DNA of 64,000 nt from Thermomonas sp. S9 (GCF_024704365.1 NZ_JAJDFY010000001.1:787001-851000); one strand, 5' to 3'. Shown: positions 29,850 through 39,101, counted from the first letter of the stretch. Made by a program: numbers and translations. The notes: generated by a model not told the origin, from the letters alone.

Positions 29850-30345
29850 TCAGGTGCCGATCCCGGCCAGCGCCGCCCACAGCCCCAGCGCCAGGAACAC
29901 GCAGGCAGCGGCGATGCGCGCGGTCTTCAGCGGCAGCTTCGCCGCGAAGCGGTTGCCCAGCGCGACCACCGGCACATTCGCCAGCAGCATGCGACGGCGG
30001 TGCCGGCGACCACCTGCCACAGCGGCGAATATTTCGCCGCCAGCAGGATCGTCGCCACCTGCGTCTTGTCGCCGATCTCGGCGATGAAGAAGGCGATGGT
30101 GGTGGCGATGAAGACGCCGTGCGCGGGTAGTTTCTCGTCCTCGTCGAGCTTGTTCGGCTTCAGCGTCCACAGTGCGATGGCGATGAAGCTGATCGCCACG
30201 ATCCAGCGCAGCATGTCGGGCGTCAGCCAATGCGCCACCAGCGTGCCGACCCAGCCGGCCAGCGCGTGGCTGAGCAGGATGGCGACCAGGATGCCGGCCA
30301 CGATCGGCCACGGGCGGCGGAAACGGGCGGCCAGCAGCGGGAGGA
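29850..30345 (-). pseudogene. GDT1/TMEM165 (UPF0016) family protein, N-terminally truncated and frameshifted
   Basis: The visible part begins PLLAARFRRPWPIVAGILVA and includes the second signature EIGDKTQVATILLAAKY, then, after a frame change near 29990, MLLANVPVVALGNRFAAKL and the C-terminal helix. Intact family members (Mn2+/Ca2+ exporters, MneA-type) have two EIGDKTQ repeats; the first, with the first helix, is missing. Upstream in frame there is a TGA, and the DNA turns directly into the Fur-controlled heme promoter. About 35-40 residues are lost, so the product is unlikely to work as is. Confidence 0.72.
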
Positions 30346-30377
30346 AGAGGGCGCGTATTCAAACACGCGGCGATCGC

Positions 30378-30405
30378 TTGACTAGATAATGAGAATCATT
30401 ATCAT
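30378..30405 (+). promoter_or_regulatory. Promoter with Fur box for the heme operon
   Basis: GATAATGAGAATCATTATC at 30385-30403 matches the classical Fur consensus at 18 of 19 positions. It lies between and over TTGACT (30378-30383) and TATCAT (30400-30405), 16 bases apart. Iron-loaded Fur bound here would block RNA polymerase, so the operon should be on in low iron. Confidence 0.92.
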
Positions 30406-30436
30406 AAATCGCGCCACCACCTTTCGAGTCCCGACC

Positions 30437-30640
30437 ATGTCCGCGACCACGATCTTCGAGCCGTCCTTCCGCCTTGCCCCGCGCGCCATCGCCAAGCCCG
30501 CGGCGCCGCTGCACGGCCAGCCGACGCAGCTGGAAAGCCGGCAGCTGCTGCAAGGGCGATGCGAGGTGCTGATCCGCCACGGCGACGCGGTCTACCGCCT
30601 GCGCCACACCCGCAACGACAAGCTGATCCTCACCAAGTAA
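30437..30640 (+). CDS. hemP: Hemin uptake protein HemP
   Basis: A 67-residue protein whose C-terminal half, SRQLLQGRCEVLIRHGDAVYRLRHTRNDKLILTK in overview (with the core LIRHGDAVYRLR and the ending KLILTK), is the HemP family signature. HemP is a small cytoplasmic protein next to heme receptor genes; in some bacteria it activates the receptor gene under iron starvation. The ATG is 32 bases after the promoter -10 box, with only a weak GAG as ribosome site. The heme receptor gene follows 92 bases later. Confidence 0.9.
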   Translation: MSATTIFEPSFRLAPRAIAKPAAPLHGQPTQLESRQLLQGRCEVLIRHGDAVYRLRHTRNDKLILTK

Positions 30641-30732
30641 AACGCTCCGCCGGCGCGTGTCGCGCCGGTTTTCCCGCCAGCCAGCGCATGCGAGCGCGAG
30701 CCAGCAGACGACCCCGACCCTCTGGAAGTCCC

Positions 30733-32991
30733 ATGCGTTCGCATCCGCTGTCGCTCGCGCTGCTCGCCGCGCTCTCCGTTTCCGCCGTTCCGCTCCACGC
30801 CCAGACCCGATCCGGCCCCGCCGCCGCATCCGCCGATGCCGATGCCGACGTCAAGGTGTTCGACCGCGTGGTCGTCACCGCCACCCGCACCGAGCGCGCG
30901 CTGGTCGACGTGCCGAACACGGTGGACGAGATCGACCGCAGGCGCATGGACGAACTCCTGGTCGGCGACCTGAAGGACCTGTTCCGCTACGAGCCAGGCA
31001 TCAGCGTCGGCACCAGCTTCGGCCGCTTCGGCATCGGCGACATCCGCATCCGCGGCCTCGGCGGCAACCGCGTGCGCATCCAGACCGACGGCATCGCGGT
31101 GCCGGACGCGTTTTCCATCGGCAGCTTTTCCAACGCCAACCGCAATTTCGTCGACCTCGACACGCTCAAGCGGGTCGAAGTCGTGCGCGGCCCGACCAGC
31201 TCGCTGTACGGCTCGGACGCGCTGGGCGGCACCGTGTCGTTCGTGACAAAGGATCCTTCGGACTACCTGAAGGCGGGCAAGGATGCCTACTTCGGTTTCA
31301 AGCTTGGCTTCGACGGTGAGTGGAGCGGCCTGTCCGCCGGCGCCACCGCGGCGTTCGGCGGCGAGAGCTGGTTAGGCCTGCTGGCGGTGAGCCACCGGCA
31401 GGGGCAGGAAACGCGCAACCAGGGCGAGAATGACGGCACGGGTTCCGCGCGCACCAAGCCCAATCCGCAGGATCGCGACGGCCGCAGCGTGCTCGGCAAG
31501 CTGGTGTTCGCGCCCAGCGCCGCCCAGCGCTTCACTCTGACGGTGGAAGGCAACGAGGACAATGCCGACACCGACATGTTGACCTCGCAGGGCGTGCAGG
31601 CGCTGACTGGCGCGAACAACACGCGGGTGGCCGCGCGCGACGAACAGCGCCGCACGCGCGTGTCGCTGGGACACCAGATCGAATTGCAGGACGGTTTCGC
31701 CGATGCCATCGACTGGCAGCTCTACACGCAGAAAAGCGTCACCACCCAGTACACGATCGAGGAACGCACGCTGCCGCCGCCGACGTTGCAGGACATCCGC
31801 GAGCGCTGGTTCCATTTCGACCAGCGCGTGGAAGGCGTGCAGGCCAACTTCCGCAAGTCGCTGGACGGCGGCGCGGTGAGCCACGATCTGGCCTGGGGCC
31901 TGGATGTGGCCCGCACCAGGACCGCGCAGCGCCGCGACGGCCTGCGCAGCTATCCGCTGACTGGCGCGAGCACATCGAACATGCCGCCCGACAATTTCCC
32001 GGTGCGCGACTTTCCGCTCAGCACCACCACCAACGCGGCCGCGTATTTCCAGGACGAGATCGCACTGGTCGGCGGCGCGCTGCGGCTGGTGCCGGCGGTA
32101 CGGGTGGATCGCTACGAACTGAAGCCGCACATGGACGCGATCTTCGCCGGCGACAACCCCGGCGTGACCCTCAGCGGCCTGACCAAGACCAGCGTGTCGC
32201 CCAAGCTCGGCGCGGTCTGGCACTTCAACGAGGACTGGTCGCTGTTCGGCGGTTACGCACGCGGCTTCCGCTCGCCGCCGTATGCCGACGTCAACATCGG
32301 CTTCACCAACGTGCAGTTCGGCTACACCGCCATCGCCAACCCCGATCTGAAGCCGGAAACCAGCAACGGCGTCGAGCTGGGCCTGCGCTATTCCGGCCCG
32401 GCGGCCTACGCCAGCTTGAGTGGTTACGACAACCGTTACCACGACTTCATCGAATCGTTCGTGTTCACCGGCTTCAACCAGCAGGGGCTGATGGTCTACC
32501 AGTCGCAGAACGTGGCCGATGCGCGCATCCACGGCGTCGAGTTGAAGGCCGGGCTGGAGCTGGGCGCGCTGGCGGATGCGCTGGCGGGCTGGTCGCTGCG
32601 CGGCGCGGCGTCGTGGTCGCGCGGCGAGGACCGCAGCGCCGACGAGCCGCTGGAATCGGTCGATCCGCACACCGCCACGCTGGGCCTGGCTTACGGCGCC
32701 GAGGCCTGGGGCGTGGAACTGGCCGGCCGTTTCGCCGGCCGCCGCGACCGCATGCCGACGCCTCCGCCGGGCACCACGTATTTCGCCTCGCCCGGCTACG
32801 GCGTGCTCGACCTGTTCGCGCACTGGCAGCTAGGCCCGCAGATGAAGTTCAACGTGGGCATCGCCAACCTCGGCGACCGCAAGTACTGGGCGGCGGGCGA
32901 CGTGCCGCTGGCCGGTTCGACCAGCGCCGTACTGGATCGCTACACCGCGCCCGGCCGCACGATCTCCGCCTCCGTGCAGGTGGAGTGGTAG
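30733..32991 (+). CDS. hmuR: TonB-dependent heme/hemoglobin receptor
   Basis: A 752-residue outer-membrane receptor. A signal peptide ends about residue 24 (PLHAQ); the TonB-box region reads DRVVVTATRTER, followed by a plug domain with DIRIRGLGGNRVRIQTDG and VEVVRGPTSSLYGSDALGG. The barrel contains FRSPPYADVNIGF and NPDLKPETSNGVELG, typical of heme receptors of the HmuR/HutA class, and ends in an aromatic residue (VQVEW). It takes heme through the outer membrane using TonB energy. No frameshift is seen in this or the next three genes. The symbol is assigned by context and similarity. Confidence 0.9.
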   Translation: MRSHPLSLALLAALSVSAVPLHAQTRSGPAAASADADADVKVFDRVVVTATRTERALVDVPNTVDEIDRRRMDELLVGDLKDLFRYEPGISVGTSFGRFGIGDIRIRGLGGNRVRIQTDGIAVPDAFSIGSFSNANRNFVDLDTLKRVEVVRGPTSSLYGSDALGGTVSFVTKDPSDYLKAGKDAYFGFKLGFDGEWSGLSAGATAAFGGESWLGLLAVSHRQGQETRNQGENDGTGSARTKPNPQDRDGRSVLGKLVFAPSAAQRFTLTVEGNEDNADTDMLTSQGVQALTGANNTRVAARDEQRRTRVSLGHQIELQDGFADAIDWQLYTQKSVTTQYTIEERTLPPPTLQDIRERWFHFDQRVEGVQANFRKSLDGGAVSHDLAWGLDVARTRTAQRRDGLRSYPLTGASTSNMPPDNFPVRDFPLSTTTNAAAYFQDEIALVGGALRLVPAVRVDRYELKPHMDAIFAGDNPGVTLSGLTKTSVSPKLGAVWHFNEDWSLFGGYARGFRSPPYADVNIGFTNVQFGYTAIANPDLKPETSNGVELGLRYSGPAAYASLSGYDNRYHDFIESFVFTGFNQQGLMVYQSQNVADARIHGVELKAGLELGALADALAGWSLRGAASWSRGEDRSADEPLESVDPHTATLGLAYGAEAWGVELAGRFAGRRDRMPTPPPGTTYFASPGYGVLDLFAHWQLGPQMKFNVGIANLGDRKYWAAGDVPLAGSTSAVLDRYTAPGRTISASVQVEW

Positions 32992-32997
32992 CGCGCC

Positions 32998-33549
32998 ATG
33001 CCGTCCGTCGCGCTGCCCGGCCTGCCGCGCCTGCCGCATCCGCAGCAACTGGCGGCGCTGGGCCCCGTGCTCTGCCTGTACCGCAGCGGCGCCGGCAGCG
33101 AGCTGGAAGGCTGGTCGCAGGCGGCGCGGGTGGCCTGCGAGCGCGCGCTGGGCAGCGACGGCCTGCGCGAGAGCCTGCAGTTCTTCGACGGCGAAGGCCG
33201 GTGCTGCTGGCGCCTGCACCTGCTGCCGGACACCGACTTCCTGGCCTGGGAACAGGTGGTGGCCGGCCTGCCGGAAAGCCGCACGACGGAGCCGGAGCTG
33301 GGCATCGGCGAACGCCTGTGGCGGCGCGTGGCGCGGCGGCTGAGCGGGCCGGGCTGGCAGGCCAGTGTGTTGCGCCTGCACGCGGTGTCGGGCGGTCCGA
33401 GGTTCGCCGACCTGCCGCTGCTGGCGGCCAGCCTGCCGAGGCTGTCGGCCTGCGGCCTGGACGTGGCGGGCCGGATCGTCCGTCACGAAGGCATCGCCGG
33501 CGACGCGCTGTTCGACAATCCCCGTGGCCGCGATGCGGCTCCCCCATGA
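32998..33549 (+). CDS. Putative hemin transport/utilisation protein
   Basis: A 183-residue soluble protein without signal peptide, rich in Leu, Arg and Trp. The N-terminal part AALGPVLCLYRSGAG and the middle LQFFDGEGRCCWRLHLLPD resemble proteins annotated as hemin transport proteins in xanthomonads, loosely like the HmuS/HutX heme-handling fold. No catalytic motif is visible. It starts six bases after the receptor stop and precedes a DUF6607 gene by 44 bases, so a role in cytoplasmic heme handling is inferred from context rather than shown. Confidence 0.6.
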   Translation: MPSVALPGLPRLPHPQQLAALGPVLCLYRSGAGSELEGWSQAARVACERALGSDGLRESLQFFDGEGRCCWRLHLLPDTDFLAWEQVVAGLPESRTTEPELGIGERLWRRVARRLSGPGWQASVLRLHAVSGGPRFADLPLLAASLPRLSACGLDVAGRIVRHEGIAGDALFDNPRGRDAAPP

Positions 33550-33593
33550 CCCCCCGAAGATATCCATCTGTTCGACACGAAGAGGATGTGCAC

Positions 33594-34544
33594 ATGACCG
33601 TCAAGCCTTTCGTTTCCCTGCTGCTGGCGCTGTCCGCCTGCGCGCCGGCCTTCGCGGGCGATCCGCCAGACGCGGACCGCAATGCGATCCTGGCGATGCA
33701 GGGCGGGTACGAAGTCCATTTCGCCTTCGACGAAACCACCCTGCTCAAGCCCGGCTACGAGCGCGCCGCCGCCCAGCGTGCGGCCGGCCACGAAGCGGTG
33801 ATCGTGGTCGAGGACACGCCGACGAAGATCGTGCTGCAGCACGTGCTGGTCGATCCCAAGAGCGGCCACGTCACCAAGCACTGGCGGCAGGACTGGACGT
33901 TCGAGGCGGCCAAGCGCTTCGAGTTCGACGGCGGCCGTACCTGGGCGGTGCGCGACATCCCGGCCGAGCTCACCCGCGGCGCATGGACGCAGTGCGTCTT
34001 CGAGGTCGACGACGCACCGCGCTACTGCGGCACCGGCAAGTGGACGCATGAGCGCGGCGTCTCCACCTGGACCAGCGACACCACCTGGCGCCCGCTGCCG
34101 CGCCGCGAATACACCCGCCGCAGCGACTACAACGCGCTGGAGGTGATCAACCGCCACACCATCGTCGCCGGCGGCTGGACCCACGAGCAGCTGAACACCA
34201 AGGTGCTGCGCAAGCCTGACGGCAGCCGCGAGGACATCGCTCGCGAGTTCGGCTTCAATGACTACCGCAAGGCCGAGGACACTGACTTCAACCCCGCTTA
34301 CGCCTACTGGGACGCCACCAAGGACTACTGGGCAAAGGTGCGCGCTCGCTGGTCGGCGCTGCTGGACGTGCCGCCGGGCCTGCACCTGAAGACCAAGGTC
34401 GACGGCATGCAGCTGATCATGGAGCTGTTCACCCAGGCCAACGACGTGCAGCAGGGCAAGGCGGTGGCCGACGCCGACATCGACAAGGCGTTCGCGGAAT
34501 GGGTGGAGCCTGCGGCGGTGACCGGCGCGGCGGCTAACCGCTGA
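33594..34544 (+). CDS. DUF6607-family exported protein of the heme operon
   Basis: A 316-residue protein with a signal peptide (MTVKPFVSLLLALSACAPAFA); a Cys at residue 16 makes lipidation conceivable but the lipobox is poor. The mature part starts with DRNAILAMQGGYEVHFAFDETT and contains KHWRQDWTFEA, YCGTGKWTHERGVSTWTSDT and HTIVAGGWTHEQLNTKV, rich in Trp, Tyr and His. This matches the uncharacterised DUF6607 family, which often accompanies heme receptors. A periplasmic heme-related role is plausible but unproven. Confidence 0.75.
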   Translation: MTVKPFVSLLLALSACAPAFAGDPPDADRNAILAMQGGYEVHFAFDETTLLKPGYERAAAQRAAGHEAVIVVEDTPTKIVLQHVLVDPKSGHVTKHWRQDWTFEAAKRFEFDGGRTWAVRDIPAELTRGAWTQCVFEVDDAPRYCGTGKWTHERGVSTWTSDTTWRPLPRREYTRRSDYNALEVINRHTIVAGGWTHEQLNTKVLRKPDGSREDIAREFGFNDYRKAEDTDFNPAYAYWDATKDYWAKVRARWSALLDVPPGLHLKTKVDGMQLIMELFTQANDVQQGKAVADADIDKAFAEWVEPAAVTGAAANR

Positions 34545-34555
34545 CGGCGCCGCGC

Positions 34556-34909
34556 ATGGAACGCGAACAATCCGGCGAGATGCGAATGCCTGCGGACGAT
34601 GCGGCGCATCTGGCGACAATCAACCACAAGATCGTCTCCGAGGGCGAGGTGCTGCCGCCCGTGCTGCTCAAGGACGGCAGCCGGGTCCAGACCGGCACGG
34701 TCGCGACCATGCTGCACAACATCGGTCTGTACAACGCCGGCGAGCGCGGCGAGGTGGAGCGGGAGCTCGCGCTATCGATCCCGACCCTGTTCAAGGTGGG
34801 CCTGTTCGAGCTGTTCGCGCCCGACGACTGGATCCGGGGCTCCAATCCCGGCCGCTGCTTCATGGGCGAGCAGGCGAAGGCGTACCTGGCGAACCGGACA
34901 GGCGATTGA
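34556..34909 (+). CDS. Conserved hypothetical protein
   Basis: A 117-residue acidic cytoplasmic protein with the strongly patterned core INHKIVSEGEVLPPVLLKDG and VQTGTVATMLHNIGLYNAG, then RELALSIPTLFKVGLFELF and DDWIRGSNPGRCFMGEQA. I recall such sequences as a widespread uncharacterised family without assigned function. It starts 11 bases after the DUF6607 gene and is the last gene before a strong bidirectional terminator, so it is probably part of the heme operon transcript. Confidence 0.7.
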   Translation: MEREQSGEMRMPADDAAHLATINHKIVSEGEVLPPVLLKDGSRVQTGTVATMLHNIGLYNAGERGEVERELALSIPTLFKVGLFELFAPDDWIRGSNPGRCFMGEQAKAYLANRTGD

Positions 34910-34930
34910 CCCTGCCCGGTGCGATGCGAA

Positions 34931-34957
34931 ACGAAGCCCCGCATGGCGGGGCTTCGT
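34931..34957. terminator. Bidirectional intrinsic terminator
   Basis: A perfect 12-bp stem ACGAAGCCCCGC/GCGGGGCTTCGT with the loop ATG, flanked by A/T-containing sequence (CGAA upstream, CGTTT downstream). It sits between convergent genes and likely ends both the heme operon and the sigma-factor operon. Confidence 0.8.
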
Positions 34958-34966
34958 CGTTTCCGG

Positions 34967-35391
34967 TCAGTCGCCTTGTTCCGCCGTTGGCGCGTGGCGT
35001 CCCGGCGGATGATCTGCACGCGCTTTTCCGCGTGCGGGCCGTCCTTGGGTAGCGCCTGCACCCAGGCCGGCGGCGCGTCGTCCTTGCCGCCTTCCCAGGT
35101 CTGGGTCCTGCCGTCCTTGTCGATCACCATGACGCGGCGCACGTTCGTTCCATCGCCCGCCGCCGGCGCGCTTACATGGAACGCCGGGAACGGCAGCGCC
35201 CTCGGCATGGCGACCTGCGCGGCGCCGGGCTTGCGGTCGCGCAGGTAGTCCACCACCAGCTTACCGTCGGCGGGCTGCGCGCGCAGCCGCTCCCGCGCCT
35301 GCGGCGGCGCGGCGTCCAGGGGCAACGCCGCGAACGCGTCGTTCCAGCGCGGCGGCAGGGAATGGCGTTCGTGGCCACTGGCGTCAGGCAT
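34967..35391 (-). CDS. Small protein coupled to the ECF sigma factor gene
   Basis: About 141 residues starting MPDASGHERHSLPPRWNDAFAALPLD. The N-terminal WNDAFAALP pattern resembles starts of anti-sigma-type proteins in related bacteria, but no membrane helix is present. The middle has LPFPAFHVSAPAAG, RRVMVIDKDGRTQTWEGG and VQALPKDGPHAEKRVQII. In the frame of the start it would run through the terminator; a one-base shift near 35005 gives an end APTAEQGD at 34967, which I prefer. The ATG overlaps the sigma gene's end by 8 bases. Confidence 0.5.
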
Positions 35392-35972
35392 GGGCGTGCT
35401 CCTCGTCCGGTGCGGGCGCATCGATTTGCAGCAGCGTGCGCAGGCGGCGGGTGCCGCGCGCCAGCTGCGATTTCGAGAAACTCACGCTGCGCTGCATCGC
35501 ACCGGCGATCTTCCGATGGGTATAGCCCTCGGCGTGGTACAGCCACAGCACGCTGCGGATAGCGTCGGGCAGCTGCGCCAGCGCGTGCTGCGGCAGGGCG
35601 GCATCGGCGGCGGCGGGCGGCAGCGGGGCCAGGTCTTCGGCCAGCGCGTCCACCGCGTCGCCGTCCACGTTCAGCCGGCGGCTGCGGCGCAGCCGCATCA
35701 GCACCTCATTCACCGTCACCTGCCGCAGCCAGCCCCAGAACGGGCTGCCGCCGTCGCCGCGGAAACGGTCGAGCGAGGAGAACGCCTTCAGCATGGTGTT
35801 CTGCAGCACGTCGTCCGCTTCGCTGCGGTCGCCGCAGATGCGCAGCGCCAGCGTGAACACCGGCCGCTCGAACCAGCGGAACAGTTGCTCCAGCGCCTCC
35901 GCCTCGCCGTCGCGCGCGGGCGAGCAGGGCGGCGGGGACGTCGATCGCGAAGCTGGAAGTCGGGCCGGTCAT
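35384..35972 (-). CDS. ECF RNA polymerase sigma factor, frameshifted
   Basis: About 196 residues. Region 2 reads LEQLFRWFERPVFTLALRI and DRSEADDVLQNTMLKAFSSLDRF, with the Trp-rich FWGWLRQVTVNEVL; region 4 has LAQLPDAIRSVLWLYHAEGYTHRKIAGAM as the helix-turn-helix. It therefore directs RNA polymerase to a small regulon. A frame change near 35922 joins the first 22 residues (MTGPTSSFAIDVPAALLARAR) to DGEAEALEQLF. It diverges from qmcA. The coupled downstream protein is the only candidate regulator in sight. Confidence 0.85.
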
Positions 35973-36080
35973 TCCTGTCTGTGGATGCGCCGGGGCGCGA
36001 AAGGGTCGCAGCCCGCATCGGTGCTCCGGTGCGGGGCGCCCGCCCCTATACTGGACGCATCATCCAGGGAGGACATCCGA

Positions 36081-37010
36081 ATGACACCCGTACTTGCGCT
36101 GATCCTGCTGCTCGCCGGCATCATCCTGCTGTCCAAAACCGTGCGCATGGTGCCGCAGGGCTATGAATGGACGGTGGAGCGTTTCGGCAAATACACCCAT
36201 ACGATGGGGCCGGGGCTGCATTTCCTGATCCCGGTCGTCTATGGCGTGGGTCGCAAGATCAACATGATGGAGCAGGTGATGGACGTGCCCAGCCAGGACG
36301 TCATCACCAAGGACAACGCGGTGGTGAAGGTCGATGGCGTGGTCTATTTCCAGGTGCTGGACGCGGCCAAGGCCGCCTACGAGGTGGCCCAGCTGGAAGT
36401 GGCCATCCTCAACCTGGTGATGACCAACATCCGCACCGCGATCGGCTCCATGGATCTCGACGAGTCGCTGTCCAAGCGCGACGAGATCAACGCCAAGGTG
36501 CTGCACGCGGTGGACGAAGCCACCCATCCGTGGGGGGGTGAAGGTCAACCGCATCGAGCTCAAGGACATCCAGCCGCCGCGTGACCTGGTCGACTCCATG
36601 GCTCGGCAGATGAAGGCCGAGCGCGAGAAGCGCGCCAACATCCTGGAGGCGGAGGGCCTGCGCCAGGCGGCGATCCTCAAGGCCGAAGGCGAGAAGCAGT
36701 CCAAGATCCTGGAGGCCGAGGGCAACCGCGAAGCCGCGTTCCGCGAGGCCGAGGCGCGCGAGCGCCTGGCCGAGGCCGAGGCGCGCGCCACCCAGTACGT
36801 GTCCGAGGCGATCGCCAAGGGCGATGTGCAGGCGATCAACTACTTCGTGGCGCAGAAGTACATCGAGGCGTTCAGGAGCTGGCGCAGGCGCCCAACCAGA
36901 AATTCGTACTGCTGCCGATGGAGGCCTCGGGCATCCTCGGCTCGCTGGGCGGCATCGCCGAGCTGGCGAAGGACACCCTCGGCAAGTCGTCCGCGCGCCC
37001 GGGGAGCTGA
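36081..37010 (+). CDS. qmcA: SPFH/stomatin-like protein QmcA, frameshifted
   Basis: About 309 residues. One N-terminal membrane anchor ([17 protein letters not shown]) is followed by the SPFH domain [41 protein letters not shown] and [17 protein letters not shown], then a long Ala/Glu/Lys coiled coil (about residues 165-250) and the paraslipin C-terminus [24 protein letters not shown]. Frame changes occur at a run of seven G near 36533 and near 36872. AGGGAGG precedes the ATG. It pairs with the NfeD gene 5 bases downstream, the standard membrane-microdomain operon. Confidence 0.9.
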
Positions 37011-37015
37011 CCGTC

Positions 37016-37465
37016 ATGCGCTGGGACGTGTTCACCTGGGCGGCGGTGACGCTGCTGCTGTTCGCCGCCGAGGCGCTGGCGCCGGGGGCCTTCATGCTGT
37101 GGCTGGGGTTCGCGGCGGCGGCGGTGTTCCTGCTGGTGTGGCTGCTGCCGGTGGAGCTGCCGCTGCTGCTGCAGGCGGGCGCATTCGTGGTGTTCAGCTT
37201 CGCCTCGATCCTGGTCTATCGGCGCTGGTTCCGGGCGCGCGAGCCGCGCAGCGACCAGCCCGCGCTGAACCGGCGCAGTGCCGCGCTGGTGGGGCGGGTG
37301 GTGGTGCTGGCCGCGCCGATCGAAGGTGGCCGCGGCCGGGTGCAGATCGCGGACGCGTACTGGGACGTGGTCGGGCCGGACCTGCCCGCCGGCAGTCACG
37401 TGCGCATCACCGGCGGCGATGCCATGACACTGCAGGTCGAGCCGGCCGCGGATACCGGCGCGTAG
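37016..37465 (+). CDS. NfeD-family membrane protein
   Basis: A 149-residue protein with three or four hydrophobic helices in residues 5-70 ([24 protein letters not shown], then [17 protein letters not shown]) and a C-terminal soluble OB-fold domain with [22 protein letters not shown] and [21 protein letters not shown]. This is the short NfeD type (YbbK partner family). NfeD proteins interact with SPFH proteins; here the gene follows qmcA directly. No protease domain is present. Confidence 0.88.
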   Translation: MRWDVFTWAAVTLLLFAAEALAPGAFMLWLGFAAAAVFLLVWLLPVELPLLLQAGAFVVFSFASILVYRRWFRAREPRSDQPALNRRSAALVGRVVVLAAPIEGGRGRVQIADAYWDVVGPDLPAGSHVRITGGDAMTLQVEPAADTGA

Positions 37466-37513
37466 GGCGTCGTCGTCTGGGATAATGCGCCTCCCCACGC
37501 AGGCAGGCCGCCC

Positions 37514-38614
37514 ATGATCCAGAAGACCATCCTCAACGACACCCACCGCGCCCTCGGCGCCAAGATGGTGGACTTCGGCGGCTGGGACATGCCGATCCAC
37601 TACGGCTCGCAGCTCGACGAGCACCACCAGGTGCGCCGCGATGCCGGCATGTTCGACGTCAGTCACATGACCGTGGTCGACCTCGCCGGCGCGCGGACCC
37701 GCGAGTTCCTGCGCCACCTGGTCGCCAACTCGGTGGACAAGCTCAAGACGCCGGGCAAGGCGCTGTACACCGCGATGCTCAACCCGCAGGGCGGGGTGAT
37801 CGACGATTTGATCGTCTACTTCATGTCCGAGGACTGGTTCCGGTTGGTGGTGAATGCCGCCACCCGCGACAAGGACCTGGCGTGGATCGCCGCGCAGGCC
37901 GGGCCATTCGGAGTCGAGGTGCGCGAGCGGCCGGAGTTCGGCATGGTCGCGGTGCAGGGCCCCAATGCCCGTGACAAGGTGATCGGCCTGTTGCGCGAGG
38001 ACGACCGCGCGCCGGTCGCCAAGCTGGCCCGCTTCGCCGCCCGCACCGCCACCACGCTGGACGGGGTCGAGGTGTTCGTCGCCCGCACCGGTTACACCGG
38101 CGAGGACGGGTTCGAGGTGATCGTGCCGGAAGCGCACACCATCGCGTTCTGGAACGCGCTGCTGGCGGCGGGCGTGAAACCGGCTGGCCTCGGCGCGCGC
38201 GACACCCTGCGCCTGGAGGCCGGCATGAACCTGTACGGCCAGGACATGGACGAGTCCACCACCCCTTACGAGGCGGCGCTGGGCTGGACGGTGGCGCTGG
38301 ACGAAGGGCGTGAGTTCATCGGCCGCGCCGCGCTGGAGGCGCAGCTGGCCGCCGGTACCGCGCGCCAGATGGTCGGCCTGGTGATGGACGAGAAGGGCGT
38401 GCTGCGCCACGGCCAGAAGGTGCTCACCGCACAGGGCGAGGGCGAGATCCTGTCCGGCACGTTCTCGCCGACCATCGGCAAGGCGATCGCGTTCGCGCGC
38501 ATCCCGGCCGGCGATCCAGGCCAGGTGCGGGTGGACATCCGCGGCCGCGAGGTGCCGGTGCGGGTGGTCAGGTTCCCGTTCGTTCGCGACAACACTATCC
38601 AGCCGGGCGTCTGA
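37514..38614 (+). CDS. gcvT: Glycine cleavage system aminomethyltransferase (T protein)
   Basis: A 366-residue tetrahydrofolate-dependent enzyme that takes the methylamine group from lipoylated GcvH, releasing ammonia and forming methylene-THF. Family motifs are [11 protein letters not shown] near the N-terminus, [11 protein letters not shown] with the catalytic Asp region, [25 protein letters not shown] and [16 protein letters not shown]. Length is normal and the frame is intact. gcvH follows 64 bases downstream; the P protein gene is not in the window. Confidence 0.95.
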   Translation: MIQKTILNDTHRALGAKMVDFGGWDMPIHYGSQLDEHHQVRRDAGMFDVSHMTVVDLAGARTREFLRHLVANSVDKLKTPGKALYTAMLNPQGGVIDDLIVYFMSEDWFRLVVNAATRDKDLAWIAAQAGPFGVEVRERPEFGMVAVQGPNARDKVIGLLREDDRAPVAKLARFAARTATTLDGVEVFVARTGYTGEDGFEVIVPEAHTIAFWNALLAAGVKPAGLGARDTLRLEAGMNLYGQDMDESTTPYEAALGWTVALDEGREFIGRAALEAQLAAGTARQMVGLVMDEKGVLRHGQKVLTAQGEGEILSGTFSPTIGKAIAFARIPAGDPGQVRVDIRGREVPVRVVRFPFVRDNTIQPGV

Positions 38615-38678
38615 TCTTTCCCGGCCGCCCTTCGTTAGACTTCCCGTATCCCCACGAACCGCGCAACAGGAGCCCCCC

Positions 38679-39074
38679 ATGAGCGAGATCCCCGGCGACC
38701 TCAAATTCCTCAAATCCCACGAATGGATCCGCGTCGAAGGCGGCGGCAAGGCCACGGTGGGCATCTCCGACCACGCCCAGAGCCTGCTTGGCGATCTGGT
38801 GTATGTGGAGCTGCCGAGCGTCGGTGACACCGTCGAGGCTGGCAACGCCTGCGCGGTGGTGGAATCGGTGAAGGCGGCGTCCGACGTGTACGCGCCGGTC
38901 AGCGGCAAGGTGGTCGAGGTCAACGGCGCCCTGGCCGACAAGCCGGAAACCATCAACGAGGATGCCTACGGCGACGGCTGGCTGTTCGTGCTGGAGATGA
39001 CGGATCCCGATCAGCTGGGCGAGCTGCTTGGCCCGGACGACTACGCCGAGCAACTGGAAAACGACGACCACTGA
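38679..39074 (+). CDS. gcvH: Glycine cleavage system H protein
   Basis: A 131-residue lipoyl carrier. The lipoylated lysine is in [14 protein letters not shown] (about residue 64), with the hammerhead fold strands [21 protein letters not shown] before it and [16 protein letters not shown] after it. It shuttles the aminomethyl group between the P, T and L proteins. An AGGAG lies about eight bases before the ATG. A strong terminator follows 28 bases after the stop, ending the gcvT-gcvH unit. Confidence 0.96.
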   Translation: MSEIPGDLKFLKSHEWIRVEGGGKATVGISDHAQSLLGDLVYVELPSVGDTVEAGNACAVVESVKAASDVYAPVSGKVVEVNGALADKPETINEDAYGDGWLFVLEMTDPDQLGELLGPDDYAEQLENDDH

Positions 39075-39101
39075 GCGCGGCAGCGCCCGCGTCGTGCGTC
39101 G

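Noticed and set aside
29850-30345. GDT1 N-terminus missing only through another frameshift
   Set aside because: No EIGDKTQ-like sequence exists in any frame upstream; the region is already the Fur-box promoter.
30362-34909. Heme operon as part of a prophage or integrative element
   Set aside because: There are no integrase, direct repeats or tRNA boundaries next to it.
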